Shown one piece after another: positions 54,166-63,098 of a stretch of DNA of 64,000 nt. Under the pieces are notes generated by a model. That model was not told the origin of the DNA, did no database searches, and saw nothing but the letters and a program-made list of their open reading frames with translations. Position 1 is the stretch's first letter. Each line of letters opens with the position of its first letter. Origin of the DNA: Psychrobacter sp. JB385 (GTDB lineage Bacteria; Pseudomonadota; Gammaproteobacteria; Pseudomonadales; Moraxellaceae). The position numbers were made by a program, and so were the translations under genes. The stretch lies in contig NZ_FUKN01000012.1 of the NCBI RefSeq assembly GCF_900163785.1, forward strand, positions 1-64,000, written 5' to 3'.

Positions 54166-55416
54166 ATGTCCGTCTATACCCAGTTAACCGATGACCAGTT
54201 TGCCGCCTTTTGCCAAAGCTTTGGCGTGTCGTTTGCGCGCGCGATTCCAATTACGCAGGGTATCAAAAACTCAAACTGGTTTATTCAAACGACTGATGAT
54301 ACAGATGGCACATACTCTTACGTATTTACCTTGTTTGAAGAACGTCCACCTGCTGATATCGAAAAAATGGCCGTTATTCTCAATCAGTTGAATGGCAAGT
54401 TGCCCGTTGCTGCGCCGCTATCTGTTATTGAGTCAAATAGTGCTCAGGTGGATGGCGACATCGAGGACAAGCGTTATGTGATTCATTATGAAGACAAAGC
54501 CATCACTTTAGTGCCATGCCTTGCAGGGACGCATCCAGAGCAAACGACGCAAGCCATGTGTCATGAGATTGGTGCCGCTCTCGCGTTACTACATGAGACC
54601 TTGCAAGCGCTACAACCAAGCGAGCAATATGGTGTGCCTTTATATCCATGGAGTGAGGTACGCGATCGTGAAATGCAATTTATGCCAAGTGATGAAGCCA
54701 AGTTGATGAGTGATATCTGGCGCGCTTATACAGAATTGCCGCTTGCAACCTTGCCAAAGGGTTTGTGTCATTTAGATATGTTTGCGGACAACACACTTTG
54801 GCATCTCCAAAAAGGGGAGTCTCGTCTAACAGGGCTATTAGATTTCACTGAGGTCAGTGCCGAGCATTATGTGATGGATATTGCCATTACTGTTAACGAC
54901 TTCTGTACGACGTGGGGCGATGCCGAACAAGGCGAGTCGGTGAATTTTGATCGCAGTAAAATGGCAGCGTTTTTGCAAGGATACGAATCTAAGCGTCCGC
55001 TTGGTGATGACGAAAAACGCGCCTTGCCAGTGATGCTTGCCAAAGCGGCGGTTATTTTTTGGTTATTACGCTTGAATGTGATCCACTATAACCGTACGGA
55101 AGGGCGCACGGGCGACAATATCATGGTCAAAAACCCTGATTTGATGAAACGTCTGTCCGCTTATCATTGGTCGCAGGTAGAAAAAGCGCAAAATACTGTT
55201 TTTGTCCTTGAGCATGCACGCTACAAGGGTGATGATAGAAACAACGATGTTGAAGATTATAAGTTAATAGGCGTATTTGCCACTGAGCAACAAGCGCAAA
55301 CCGCGATGGCGCAGCTAAAAAACCAGCCTGGATTTAGAGACCACCCTAACGGTTTTCATATTGATGCATACCCACTTGGTCAGATTAATTGGTCACAGGG
55401 TTTCGAGCTTTATTAA
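54166..55416 (+). CDS. thrB: Homoserine kinase (APH fold) fused to a C-terminal DUF7336-like domain
   Basis: A 416-residue protein. Residues 1-335 are the aminoglycoside-phosphotransferase-like homoserine kinase of threonine synthesis: catalytic HLDMFADN at 202-209 and metal-binding LLDF at 224-227. The normal length is about 316-320. Residues about 344-416 form an extra alpha/beta domain with VFVLEHARY, DYKLIGVFATEQQAQTAM and PGFRDHPNGFHIDAY, which resembles the small DUF7336 domain usually found alone. Its function is unknown; it might regulate the kinase. A DUF2007 gene and a glutamine amidotransferase follow. Confidence 0.83.
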   Translation: MSVYTQLTDDQFAAFCQSFGVSFARAIPITQGIKNSNWFIQTTDDTDGTYSYVFTLFEERPPADIEKMAVILNQLNGKLPVAAPLSVIESNSAQVDGDIEDKRYVIHYEDKAITLVPCLAGTHPEQTTQAMCHEIGAALALLHETLQALQPSEQYGVPLYPWSEVRDREMQFMPSDEAKLMSDIWRAYTELPLATLPKGLCHLDMFADNTLWHLQKGESRLTGLLDFTEVSAEHYVMDIAITVNDFCTTWGDAEQGESVNFDRSKMAAFLQGYESKRPLGDDEKRALPVMLAKAAVIFWLLRLNVIHYNRTEGRTGDNIMVKNPDLMKRLSAYHWSQVEKAQNTVFVLEHARYKGDDRNNDVEDYKLIGVFATEQQAQTAMAQLKNQPGFRDHPNGFHIDAYPLGQINWSQGFELY

Positions 55417-55478
55417 GAATACTGGTATAAATTTATCATTTGTGAAGATTACAAATCATTATTTTTAAGGAATGTATC

Positions 55479-55793
55479 ATGACCGATCACATTGATAACT
55501 GGCACAAACTGGCGCGTTACGATACCAACATGCAAGGCGAGCTGCATGCCAATCTGCTGCGCAACAATGGCATCACCGTGTCGCTACAGCCGCTTAGCGC
55601 AATGCCCGGTATGAATTCAGGCATTGTACTATGGGTTCAGGATACCGAGCTGGCACAGGCTCAGCGTATTTTGGATAGTATTGATACAGAAGGGGAGACG
55701 ACTCCCTACGAGATGTTTGATGAGCCGACAGAAACGGCGCTAAACGCGACTGCAAATCCTGCAAAAGACAATCATAACGGCGGTACTCTATAA
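55479..55793 (+). CDS. DUF2007 domain protein
   Basis: A 104-residue protein with one DUF2007 domain (residues about 8-68): WHKLARYDTNMQGELHANLLRNNGI, then GIVLWVQDTELAQAQRILDS. These small alpha/beta domains resemble PII-like or signal-transducing folds; their role is not settled. The tail is Asn/Thr-rich. AAGGA precedes the ATG. Its TAA stop is directly followed by the ATG of the amidotransferase, so they are translated as a unit. Confidence 0.85.
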   Translation: MTDHIDNWHKLARYDTNMQGELHANLLRNNGITVSLQPLSAMPGMNSGIVLWVQDTELAQAQRILDSIDTEGETTPYEMFDEPTETALNATANPAKDNHNGGTL

Positions 55794-56699
55794 ATGTGTC
55801 AGCTCTTAGGAATGAACTGCAATACACCAACCGATATTGGATTTAGCTTCGCTGGTTTTCGCAAGCGCGGCGGAATGACGGACAGTCACGAAGATGGCTT
55901 TGGCATTGCGTTTTTTGAGCGTAGTGACTGTACTAATAATGATTCGACAAATGCGTCAACGGGACTGCGCTTGTTTCACGACAATCGTCCCAGCCATGAA
56001 TCTCCTGTAGCGGACTTGGTTAATAACTATCCAATCAAAGCAATGAACGTTATCGCGCATATTCGTAAAGCCACTCAAGGCCAAAACTGCTTGGCAAACA
56101 CGCATCCGTTTGTCCGTGAAGTGTGGGGCGAGCAGTGGGTATTTGCACATAATGGTCAGATGAATAGCGACTTCATTAAACGCTGTCAACGTCTACAAGA
56201 CAATGGTAATGCATCACATTGCCAACCAGTAGGGTCAACTGACTCTGAAATGGCATTTTGTTATTTGGTGAATCGTTTAAAAAGCACCTTTAAAACCCGT
56301 CCTGATGACCAAACACTGTTTAATTTTTTGACCACGCAATGTCGTTATCTCTCTGCAAACGGTCTATTTAATTGTCTGATATCCAATGGCAGATGGCAGA
56401 TGGCATATGCAGGTAGTTTATTGTTTTATCTCACACGTAAAGCGCCGTTTGGCGAAGCCAAACTCGCGGATGATGATATGGCGATTAACTTTGGTGATGT
56501 CACCACAGACACGGACAAAGTGACTATCTTGGTGACTGTCCCACTGACTGAAAATGAGAAATGGCAGCAACTGGCTGTCAATGAATGTCTCATCTTTCAA
56601 GATGGTGACGTTATTTATAAAGATAGCCCAAGCCAGCGCAAGTTTTTGACGGTTGAGGAAGGCATTGCGATTGCACGAGCGGTTGGGGCGAGTGTTTAG
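55794..56699 (+). CDS. Class II glutamine amidotransferase (YafJ-type)
   Basis: A 301-residue glutaminase-domain protein. Cys 2 (MCQLLGMN), RKRGGMTDSHEDGFGIAFFE, HIRKATQGQNCLANTHPF and FAHNGQM make a complete class II glutamine site. It is a close paralog of the protein at 53045, alignable over the full length. No synthetase domain is attached, so the ammonia acceptor is not known. The E. coli homologue YafJ is also uncharacterised. It follows the DUF2007 stop without a gap. Confidence 0.9.
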   Translation: MCQLLGMNCNTPTDIGFSFAGFRKRGGMTDSHEDGFGIAFFERSDCTNNDSTNASTGLRLFHDNRPSHESPVADLVNNYPIKAMNVIAHIRKATQGQNCLANTHPFVREVWGEQWVFAHNGQMNSDFIKRCQRLQDNGNASHCQPVGSTDSEMAFCYLVNRLKSTFKTRPDDQTLFNFLTTQCRYLSANGLFNCLISNGRWQMAYAGSLLFYLTRKAPFGEAKLADDDMAINFGDVTTDTDKVTILVTVPLTENEKWQQLAVNECLIFQDGDVIYKDSPSQRKFLTVEEGIAIARAVGASV

Positions 56700-56748
56700 G
56701 TAAAGCTTTTGCTTAGAGCATTTTAATTTAGATGGTAGGGCTTGAGCA

Positions 56749-57111
56749 ATGCTATCGATTCAACACATATATTTTGATGATCATCAAAGTTTTGATAGTT
56801 TTGAATTCAAAAATAGTGATTATTTTGTTCTAACGGTCTACCTAATATTAGGTGAGGATAGGGGTAGTAGTCTTTTTTACTTTGATGTCACCAATGACTA
56901 CTGTCCTAGCTCTGACAATATCATTATGAAAGATTACGAAGTTTACTGTCGGAAGAAAGCAATATTTGTGATGAAGAATCTTGATAAATATATCTTGTTC
57001 AATTTCATTAATGCTTTAATCAAAGAGGAAAGCATTGATAAGAACGAAAACGAGATATCCAACGGTTTATCAAAGTATTTTCATTGGGAATTTGATAACT
57101 ATGTACCTTAA
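56749..57111 (+). CDS. Imm8-like immunity protein, orphan
   Basis: A 120-residue acidic protein with an AT-rich coding sequence. The pattern FVLTVYLILGEDRGSSLFYFDVTN (about 26-50) and the C-terminal LSKYFHWEFDNY match the layout of Imm8 family proteins, which protect against polymorphic toxins. No toxin, nuclease or secretion gene lies beside it. It may be an orphan remnant or protect against neighbours' toxins. Recognition is by eye. Confidence 0.65.
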   Translation: MLSIQHIYFDDHQSFDSFEFKNSDYFVLTVYLILGEDRGSSLFYFDVTNDYCPSSDNIIMKDYEVYCRKKAIFVMKNLDKYILFNFINALIKEESIDKNENEISNGLSKYFHWEFDNYVP

Positions 57112-57149
57112 CAGTCACGGACTTTAAAAGGTTAAGACAGTAGTACTGA

Positions 57150-57713
57150 TTAAACTAAATACTCTCCACAACAGCGCTTAAACTTCTCTCCCGACCCGCA
57201 AATGCATGGCTGCTTTTGGCTTACATTCATCACGACAGTCGGATCTAAAAAGTACCAACGCGCATCTTTACTACTTTTGTCTTTTACTGTCACAAAGTTA
57301 GACAACTCATGATGCGCTTGTATTTTTTCTGCTAAATTACCTGCATTATCTTTGGTATTAAAATACGCTTTAAACTCAACCTGTGCATGGCGTTTACCCA
57401 GCTTTGGTGTGTGCTCTACAATTTCTAATCCTGCCCAATCCGTTTGTCTTGCCCATGACTCAATCGACTTGATATCCAGTAATGCTTGCTGCGCGGGTAA
57501 AGTTGTCTTGACGATATAATCTGGCTTGACCAACACAAAGGCACTATAACGCGTGCGCATCAGTCGCTCGGCATTTTCTGCTTTTATACCGTCTGCTCTA
57601 TCATTTTCTTCGTGACAAAGGCTTTCATGATAAGGCTGGCAGCAGTCTTTATAAGCGATGGGTTTTGTCAAAAAAGTCAACGAGGGTGCGATTCGGCAAG
57701 GGCATAGTTTCAT
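57150..57713 (-). CDS. YchJ family protein with two SEC-C motifs
   Basis: A 187-residue protein. It starts at the ATG at 57713 after GAGG. The N-terminal Cys set (LCPCR...DCCQPYH) and the C-terminal CICGSGEKFKRCCG are SEC-C-type zinc sites; between them lies the NTF2-like YchJ middle domain (RLMRTRYSAFVLVKPDYIVKTT). The function of YchJ is not established. It is convergent with the immunity gene. Confidence 0.88.
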   Translation of the reverse strand: MKLCPCRIAPSLTFLTKPIAYKDCCQPYHESLCHEENDRADGIKAENAERLMRTRYSAFVLVKPDYIVKTTLPAQQALLDIKSIESWARQTDWAGLEIVEHTPKLGKRHAQVEFKAYFNTKDNAGNLAEKIQAHHELSNFVTVKDKSSKDARWYFLDPTVVMNVSQKQPCICGSGEKFKRCCGEYLV

Positions 57714-57831
57714 AAGGTTTATCCTCTGTCTGCGCAGGCACAGCAAGCTAGAAAATTGATATTAGCCGTGCTTGATATATCGACATTACTTTTCACTGAT
57801 TATAATAAAGCATTTTGATCGTCAAGCATCA

Positions 57832-58557
57832 TCATGGCCTCTCACGCAGCATGTCTTCTACGATGTCAGGCAAAATTCCTACTTTTAACTGTGCCCACGG
57901 TGCTGGGTCTCGAAGCTGTTGCCAAAAAGGGTCAAAGGGCGGGGACAGATACAGCAGCATAGCCAGTACCGCATATATTAATAAGTACCACCACTTATCT
58001 TTGTGTTGATAAAATTTCATCGCTGTACCGGATGAGCGCTTCATTTTCATGTTGGATAAATTGACGCTATACAGCTCATCAAGTGCCAAATGTACCAACG
58101 CTCCGCCAAATAAAAATAAACCATAAAACCAACTGGCCATCAGCGGAATTTGCAACCCATAATAACTAAGACAGGTGAGTCCCAGTCCCATTATCGCCAT
58201 ATAAGGCACAGAATGGATGACACCGCGGTGCACTGTTATATTGGTAAAGACCGAAAAAACGGTATAACGCATGAAGCAGTAACCTGCTAACCATAACGCT
58301 ATTAGCGCCAATAAACTCAACTCACTGCGCCAATGCATGACAAGACCGAAGGCAAATACAAAAGAAGTAATGTTAAACCCAAGCTTGATCGGTGTTGAGT
58401 GATCAGAGTCCAAATCGGGCAAAAGCCCGCCGATGGTACCCAGCGCCACGCACATCAAAAACCCTGAATCGTCAACTAACCCTGCTTTATAAACCGTTAA
58501 ACTTAGCGTACCACTCACCATAAATGCAGTGTTTAAGTGGGTATTAAAATTTGCCAT
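57832..58557 (-). CDS. DUF457/YdjM-like membrane metal-dependent hydrolase
   Basis: A 241-residue membrane protein with about five hydrophobic helices. It begins MANFNTHLNTAF and has GGLLPDLDSDHSTPIK, HRGVIHSVPYM and LVHLALDELYSVN, a pattern of His/Asp residues typical of the DUF457 group. A metal-dependent hydrolase activity is only inferred for the family. ATG at 58557 used; a GTG lies two codons earlier. Confidence 0.82.
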   Translation of the reverse strand: MANFNTHLNTAFMVSGTLSLTVYKAGLVDDSGFLMCVALGTIGGLLPDLDSDHSTPIKLGFNITSFVFAFGLVMHWRSELSLLALIALWLAGYCFMRYTVFSVFTNITVHRGVIHSVPYMAIMGLGLTCLSYYGLQIPLMASWFYGLFLFGGALVHLALDELYSVNLSNMKMKRSSGTAMKFYQHKDKWWYLLIYAVLAMLLYLSPPFDPFWQQLRDPAPWAQLKVGILPDIVEDMLRERP

Positions 58558-58670
58558 AGACACTCATTAATCAATCGCGCTCAAAAAGACCTTTCGAGCG
58601 GCTCATCTAGCTGTAAAAAAGCGCACCATGATACCATAGACCAGCCATACGTCTAATAGGGATCGCTCAT

Positions 58671-59666
58671 ATGACCGCGACTGATTTACCTTTCAAAACA
58701 CCTTCTCATGCCTCCTTTAATGATTTACCTATACTTGATAATCAATTTGCTGATATTGACTGGCAAGCGCCTTGGCTTTGTCATTTAAACCAGTTAGATT
58801 ATCTGAGTAAAACGGTTCATCATTTAAGCAGTTTTTATGAGGAAAGCAACGGTGAAATACGTGACGACCAACCAATTGATATTGTCGCTGGGATATTAAA
58901 TAACGCTTTACACTTACACCAAAAAAACGTGCAAGTTGATGTCCCAACCACCAAGCCCACTCAGGGCAATCAAGCACAGACGTTAACATTCGTTTCACAA
59001 AACGCGCTACCTGAAGGGGACGCGTACGAGAGTTTTATCGCGAAGACGGGCAATATACCCACGCGTGATAATTTGCATGACTTATTTAACGGCAGTATTT
59101 GGCTGACATTCCCAAAGACCAAAGCGCTGCTAAATTATCACCATATGCTAGAAATTGCTGCGCAGGGCATTGGCGAGCGTCGAGGGCGGGTTCGCGATAC
59201 GATTACTGTCTTTGATGAGAATGGTGCAATACTGGTTACGTCTGATAGAGGCATTGGTGAAGGATTAAAAGCATTTGATTGGCAAGCAAGTTTGGTTACG
59301 TCGCGTGCGCAGTGGGACAATCCAACACAAGTGAATCGTCACGCACAAGCAGCGGTCTATATTTTTGGTCATGCGCTGCTAGAGCAGTTGATACAACCCC
59401 GCAAACCCTTGTGCGCGCACAGTCTTGTTATTTATGTGACACAGGATTTCTTTGTATTGCCCTTGTCTGAACGCATGGCGTATCTAGACGATGCACTTGC
59501 TCAACAGATGAACGAGGTATTATGTCAAGATGGGGTTACGCCGCGTCATTTATCGCCACTGCCAATTTTGGGTGTGCCGCACTTTTGCTCTGAAAATGAG
59601 CACACTCATTTTTACGATGATCCCTATGTCTTTCGTAGTGGACGTCGCCAAAAAGCAAAAGGATAA
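58671..59666 (+). CDS. DUF3025 family protein
   Basis: A 331-residue cytoplasmic protein. The core block GNIPTRDNLHDLFNGSIWLTFPKTKALLNYH is diagnostic for DUF3025 (about residues 127-157). Further conserved parts are RDTITVFDENGAILVTSD and FGHALLEQLIQPRKPLCAHSL. The function is unknown; the HDLFN and ENGA motifs hint at an enzyme, but no reaction is established. It is divergent from the DUF457 gene. Confidence 0.85.
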   Translation: MTATDLPFKTPSHASFNDLPILDNQFADIDWQAPWLCHLNQLDYLSKTVHHLSSFYEESNGEIRDDQPIDIVAGILNNALHLHQKNVQVDVPTTKPTQGNQAQTLTFVSQNALPEGDAYESFIAKTGNIPTRDNLHDLFNGSIWLTFPKTKALLNYHHMLEIAAQGIGERRGRVRDTITVFDENGAILVTSDRGIGEGLKAFDWQASLVTSRAQWDNPTQVNRHAQAAVYIFGHALLEQLIQPRKPLCAHSLVIYVTQDFFVLPLSERMAYLDDALAQQMNEVLCQDGVTPRHLSPLPILGVPHFCSENEHTHFYDDPYVFRSGRRQKAKG

Positions 59667-60013
59667 AAGCTTCTAGATACTTATCAATAAAGCGTTAAAC
59701 CATTGTGCCGTTTACGATTGTGCCACGATTTGACAACGTCTAAGCGTTCACAAAGTAATGGATGTTTGTTATGGTAAATAGAGATAGTGTTGAGCACTCA
59801 GAAGTATGTTTGTACTATTGTATGGTCGTACTGTGACTGCCAACGTATATCTCTATTTTGAATGGTTCTCTATTAACGACTAATCATTACTAACAGTCAT
59901 TTTTAGTAAATAATAGATAGTGAGCAACATCTTTAGTTATCTAGCCACCAATCATCCGCATAAACATTTAACGGTTTATGTCCAGAACCCATAACAACGA
60001 TAAGGAAGCTACC
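59667..60013. other. Region upstream of acnA
   Basis: 347 AT-rich bases. The acnA promoter should be here. I found no terminator for the DUF3025 gene, no strong hairpin and no repeat. Confidence 0.4.
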
Positions 60014-62854
60014 ATGAGTGATATTTTTAATGTAAAAGATACGATCTCGGTCGATGGCAAGGAACATGCCTATTATAGTTTGCCAAAGCTGACCAAAAAC
60101 TTTGCAAATATCAGCAAACTGCCATTTTGTATGAAAATCGTCTTAGAGAATTTATTGCGCAATGAAGATGGTGGTCAATCTGTTGGTGAAAACCATATCG
60201 AAGCCGTTGCCAATTGGGATGCAGGTGCCGAAGCGTCAAAAGAGATCGCTTTTATGCCAGCGCGCGTGGTGTTGCAAGATTTTACAGGCGTGCCATCGGT
60301 CGTCGATCTAGCAGCCATGCGTGATGCGGTGGTGGAGCTTGGCGGTAAAGCCGAGCAAATCAACCCATTTATCCCAAGTGAATTGGTTGTGGATCACTCT
60401 GTACAAGTCGATGCTTATGGCCGCGAAGATGCGCTAGATTTAAACGAAAAAATCGAATTTAAGCGCAATAATGAGCGTTATGAGTTTTTGCATTGGGGCC
60501 GTAACGCATTTGAGAACTTCGTTGTCGTACCGCCAGCAACAGGTATTGTACATCAGGTCAACCTTGAGTATCTAGCGCGTGTGGTGATGGCAGCCGATGT
60601 AGACGGTGAGCTGACAGCGTATCCAGATACCGTGTTTGGTACAGACAGTCATACGACGATGATTAATGGTATCGGTGTGCTCGGTTGGGGCGTGGGCGGT
60701 ATTGAAGCGGAAGCGGCGATGCTTGGTCAACCTTCCTCAATGCTGATTCCGCAAGTGGTTGGGTTTGAGCTGAAGGGCAAGCTGACCGAAGGGGTCACAG
60801 CAACAGATTTGGTATTGCGTGTCGTTGAGATGCTACGTGCACATGGTGTGGTTGGTAAATTCGTTGAGTTCTATGGTGAAGGCTTACACAGTATGCCGCT
60901 TGCCGATCGTGCCACCATTGCCAATATGTCTCCAGAGTATGGCGCAACTTGTGGTATTTTCCCAATCGATCAAATGGCGATTGATTATCTGCGTCTATCA
61001 GGTCGTGACGAAGCACAAATTGAGCTGGTCGAAAAATATGCGAAGGCGCAAGGCTTGTGGCATGATGCAGACACGCCAGCCGCTACGTATTCTAGCAAGC
61101 TGGAGTTGGATTTATCCTCTGTACAGCCAGCACTGGCAGGTCCCAACTTACCGCAGCAACGCATTAATCTGTCTGATATGCATGAGAAGTTCGGTGAAAC
61201 GTTAGAAAAAATGACCAAAGATCGTAAGTCAGAAGTTGAAGGCAAAGTTCGTTTTGACCAAGAAGGCGGCGAGCAAGTACAGGCCGATACGTTAGCTGCT
61301 GAACCAAAGATTGATGTAGATACCAAAACTGACGATAGCAAAGGCTACCAGCCAGCTAATAATGTGTTCTCAAGCGTCAATATTGATGACAAAGAGCACA
61401 AACTGCGCGACGGTTCAGTCGTGATTGCCGCCATTACCTCTTGTACCAACACCTCAAACCCAGCCGTTATGATTGGTGCCGGTCTGGTGGCCAAGAAAGC
61501 CGCTGCCAAAGGTCTAAAAGCCAAGCCATGGGTCAAAACCTCACTCGCACCGGGTTCTAAAGTCGTTACTGATTATTTAGAAAAAACCCATCTGATGGAT
61601 GAGCTAGAAAAAACAGGCTTTTATCTCGTCGGTTATGGTTGTACCACTTGTATTGGTAACTCAGGCCCATTGTCAGAAGAGATTGAAAAAGGCATCGAAG
61701 AGAATGATTTGGTAGCGGCAGCGGTGCTATCTGGTAACCGTAACTTTGAAGGTCGTATTCACTCGCATGTCAAAGCCAGTTACTTGGCATCGCCACCGTT
61801 GGTTGTCGCCTATGCGCTGGCTGGTACAGTCGATATCGATATGACGACCCATCCGCTAGGCCAAGACCAAGACGGCAATGATGTCTATCTAAAAGACATC
61901 TGGCCAACCTCAGAAGAAATTAACGAGCTAATTGCCAATAACATCGATGCTGATATGTTCCGTAAAAACTACGGCGAAGTATTCGACGGTAGCAAGGCGT
62001 GGAACGCGATCAGCTCAGCGGATAGCCAACTGTATCCATGGGATGAAGCGTCAACGTATATCAAAAACCCTCCGTTCTTTGATGGTATGACCATGGAGCC
62101 AGAAGGTATTCCTGATATCGAAGGTGCGCGTATCCTCGGATTATTCGGCGATTCAATCACGACCGATCATATCTCGCCAGCAGGTAATATCGATCCAGAT
62201 TCACCAGCCGGTAAGTACTTGCAAGAGCGTGGTGTGATGCAAGCCGACTTTAATAGCTATGGCTCACGTCGTGGTAACGATGCGGTCATGACTCGTGGTA
62301 CCTTTGCCAATATTCGTATCAAAAATACTATGATGGGTGGCAAAGAGGGTGGTTATACCTATTACTTCAGAGGCGACAATGCCACATTACAAGATGGTGA
62401 AGAAATGGCCATCTATGATGCAGCAATGAAGTACAAGGAAGATAAGCGTCCACTCGTAGTATTGGGCGGAGCTGAGTACGGTTCTGGCTCTAGCCGTGAT
62501 TGGGCGGCTAAAGGGACCATTCTACTGGGCGTAAAAGCGGTATTGACCAGCTCGTTTGAGCGTATTCACCGCTCTAACCTCGTCGGTATGGGTGTATTAC
62601 CATTGACCTTTAAAGAGGGCGAAAATGCTGAGACTTACAAGCTCGATGGCTCAGAGGTGCTCAGCATCACAGGCCTCGACAATGGTGAGAGCAAGACCGC
62701 AAGCGTCACTGCCACACGCGCTAATGGTTCGACTGAAACGTTTGACGTCAACGTCATGCTACAGACACCAAAAGAGCGTGAATATGTGCGTCATGGCGGC
62801 GTATTGCACTATGTACTACGTCAATTGGCTGCTGAGAGCAAAGAGGCAGGCTAG
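60014..62854 (+). CDS. acnA: Aconitate hydratase A
   Basis: A 946-residue [4Fe-4S] enzyme interconverting citrate and isocitrate. The cluster cysteines are in SCTNTSNP and GCTTCIGNSG. Also present are FGTDSHTTMINGIGVLGWGVGGIEAEAAM and, in the C-terminal swivel domain, GAEYGSGSSRDWAAKG. The protein is longer than E. coli AcnA (about 890) owing to an acidic insert around residues 400-455, before the cluster domain. The ATG at 60014 has AAGGAAG upstream; an earlier in-frame start at 59978 adds 12 residues with no family match. Confidence 0.95.
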   Translation: MSDIFNVKDTISVDGKEHAYYSLPKLTKNFANISKLPFCMKIVLENLLRNEDGGQSVGENHIEAVANWDAGAEASKEIAFMPARVVLQDFTGVPSVVDLAAMRDAVVELGGKAEQINPFIPSELVVDHSVQVDAYGREDALDLNEKIEFKRNNERYEFLHWGRNAFENFVVVPPATGIVHQVNLEYLARVVMAADVDGELTAYPDTVFGTDSHTTMINGIGVLGWGVGGIEAEAAMLGQPSSMLIPQVVGFELKGKLTEGVTATDLVLRVVEMLRAHGVVGKFVEFYGEGLHSMPLADRATIANMSPEYGATCGIFPIDQMAIDYLRLSGRDEAQIELVEKYAKAQGLWHDADTPAATYSSKLELDLSSVQPALAGPNLPQQRINLSDMHEKFGETLEKMTKDRKSEVEGKVRFDQEGGEQVQADTLAAEPKIDVDTKTDDSKGYQPANNVFSSVNIDDKEHKLRDGSVVIAAITSCTNTSNPAVMIGAGLVAKKAAAKGLKAKPWVKTSLAPGSKVVTDYLEKTHLMDELEKTGFYLVGYGCTTCIGNSGPLSEEIEKGIEENDLVAAAVLSGNRNFEGRIHSHVKASYLASPPLVVAYALAGTVDIDMTTHPLGQDQDGNDVYLKDIWPTSEEINELIANNIDADMFRKNYGEVFDGSKAWNAISSADSQLYPWDEASTYIKNPPFFDGMTMEPEGIPDIEGARILGLFGDSITTDHISPAGNIDPDSPAGKYLQERGVMQADFNSYGSRRGNDAVMTRGTFANIRIKNTMMGGKEGGYTYYFRGDNATLQDGEEMAIYDAAMKYKEDKRPLVVLGGAEYGSGSSRDWAAKGTILLGVKAVLTSSFERIHRSNLVGMGVLPLTFKEGENAETYKLDGSEVLSITGLDNGESKTASVTATRANGSTETFDVNVMLQTPKEREYVRHGGVLHYVLRQLAAESKEAG

Positions 62855-62877
62855 TAATTAGTTAAGCTTTATATGAC

Positions 62878-62919
62878 AAAAAGCCCAATCCCCGTCAAAG
62901 TAAGGGATTGGGCTTTTTT
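62878..62919 (+). terminator. Terminator of acnA
   Basis: GCCCAATCCC (62883-62892) pairs perfectly with GGGATTGGGC (62904-62913), with an A run before and six T after. Confidence 0.93.
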
Positions 62920-63098
62920 ATGGGTTTATATAAACACTTCACCTTCGACAAAAGATGTTTAAGAGCAACGAGCTTGAATAGGTGTTGCTAAGATAAAGAA
63001 AATAAAAATATTTCCACTAAAGAGTCTGTGACATGGCAAACTATTTTCTGATTATATCAAGTTATTATACAACTCGCTGGGAAGATATTTTGAAATTA

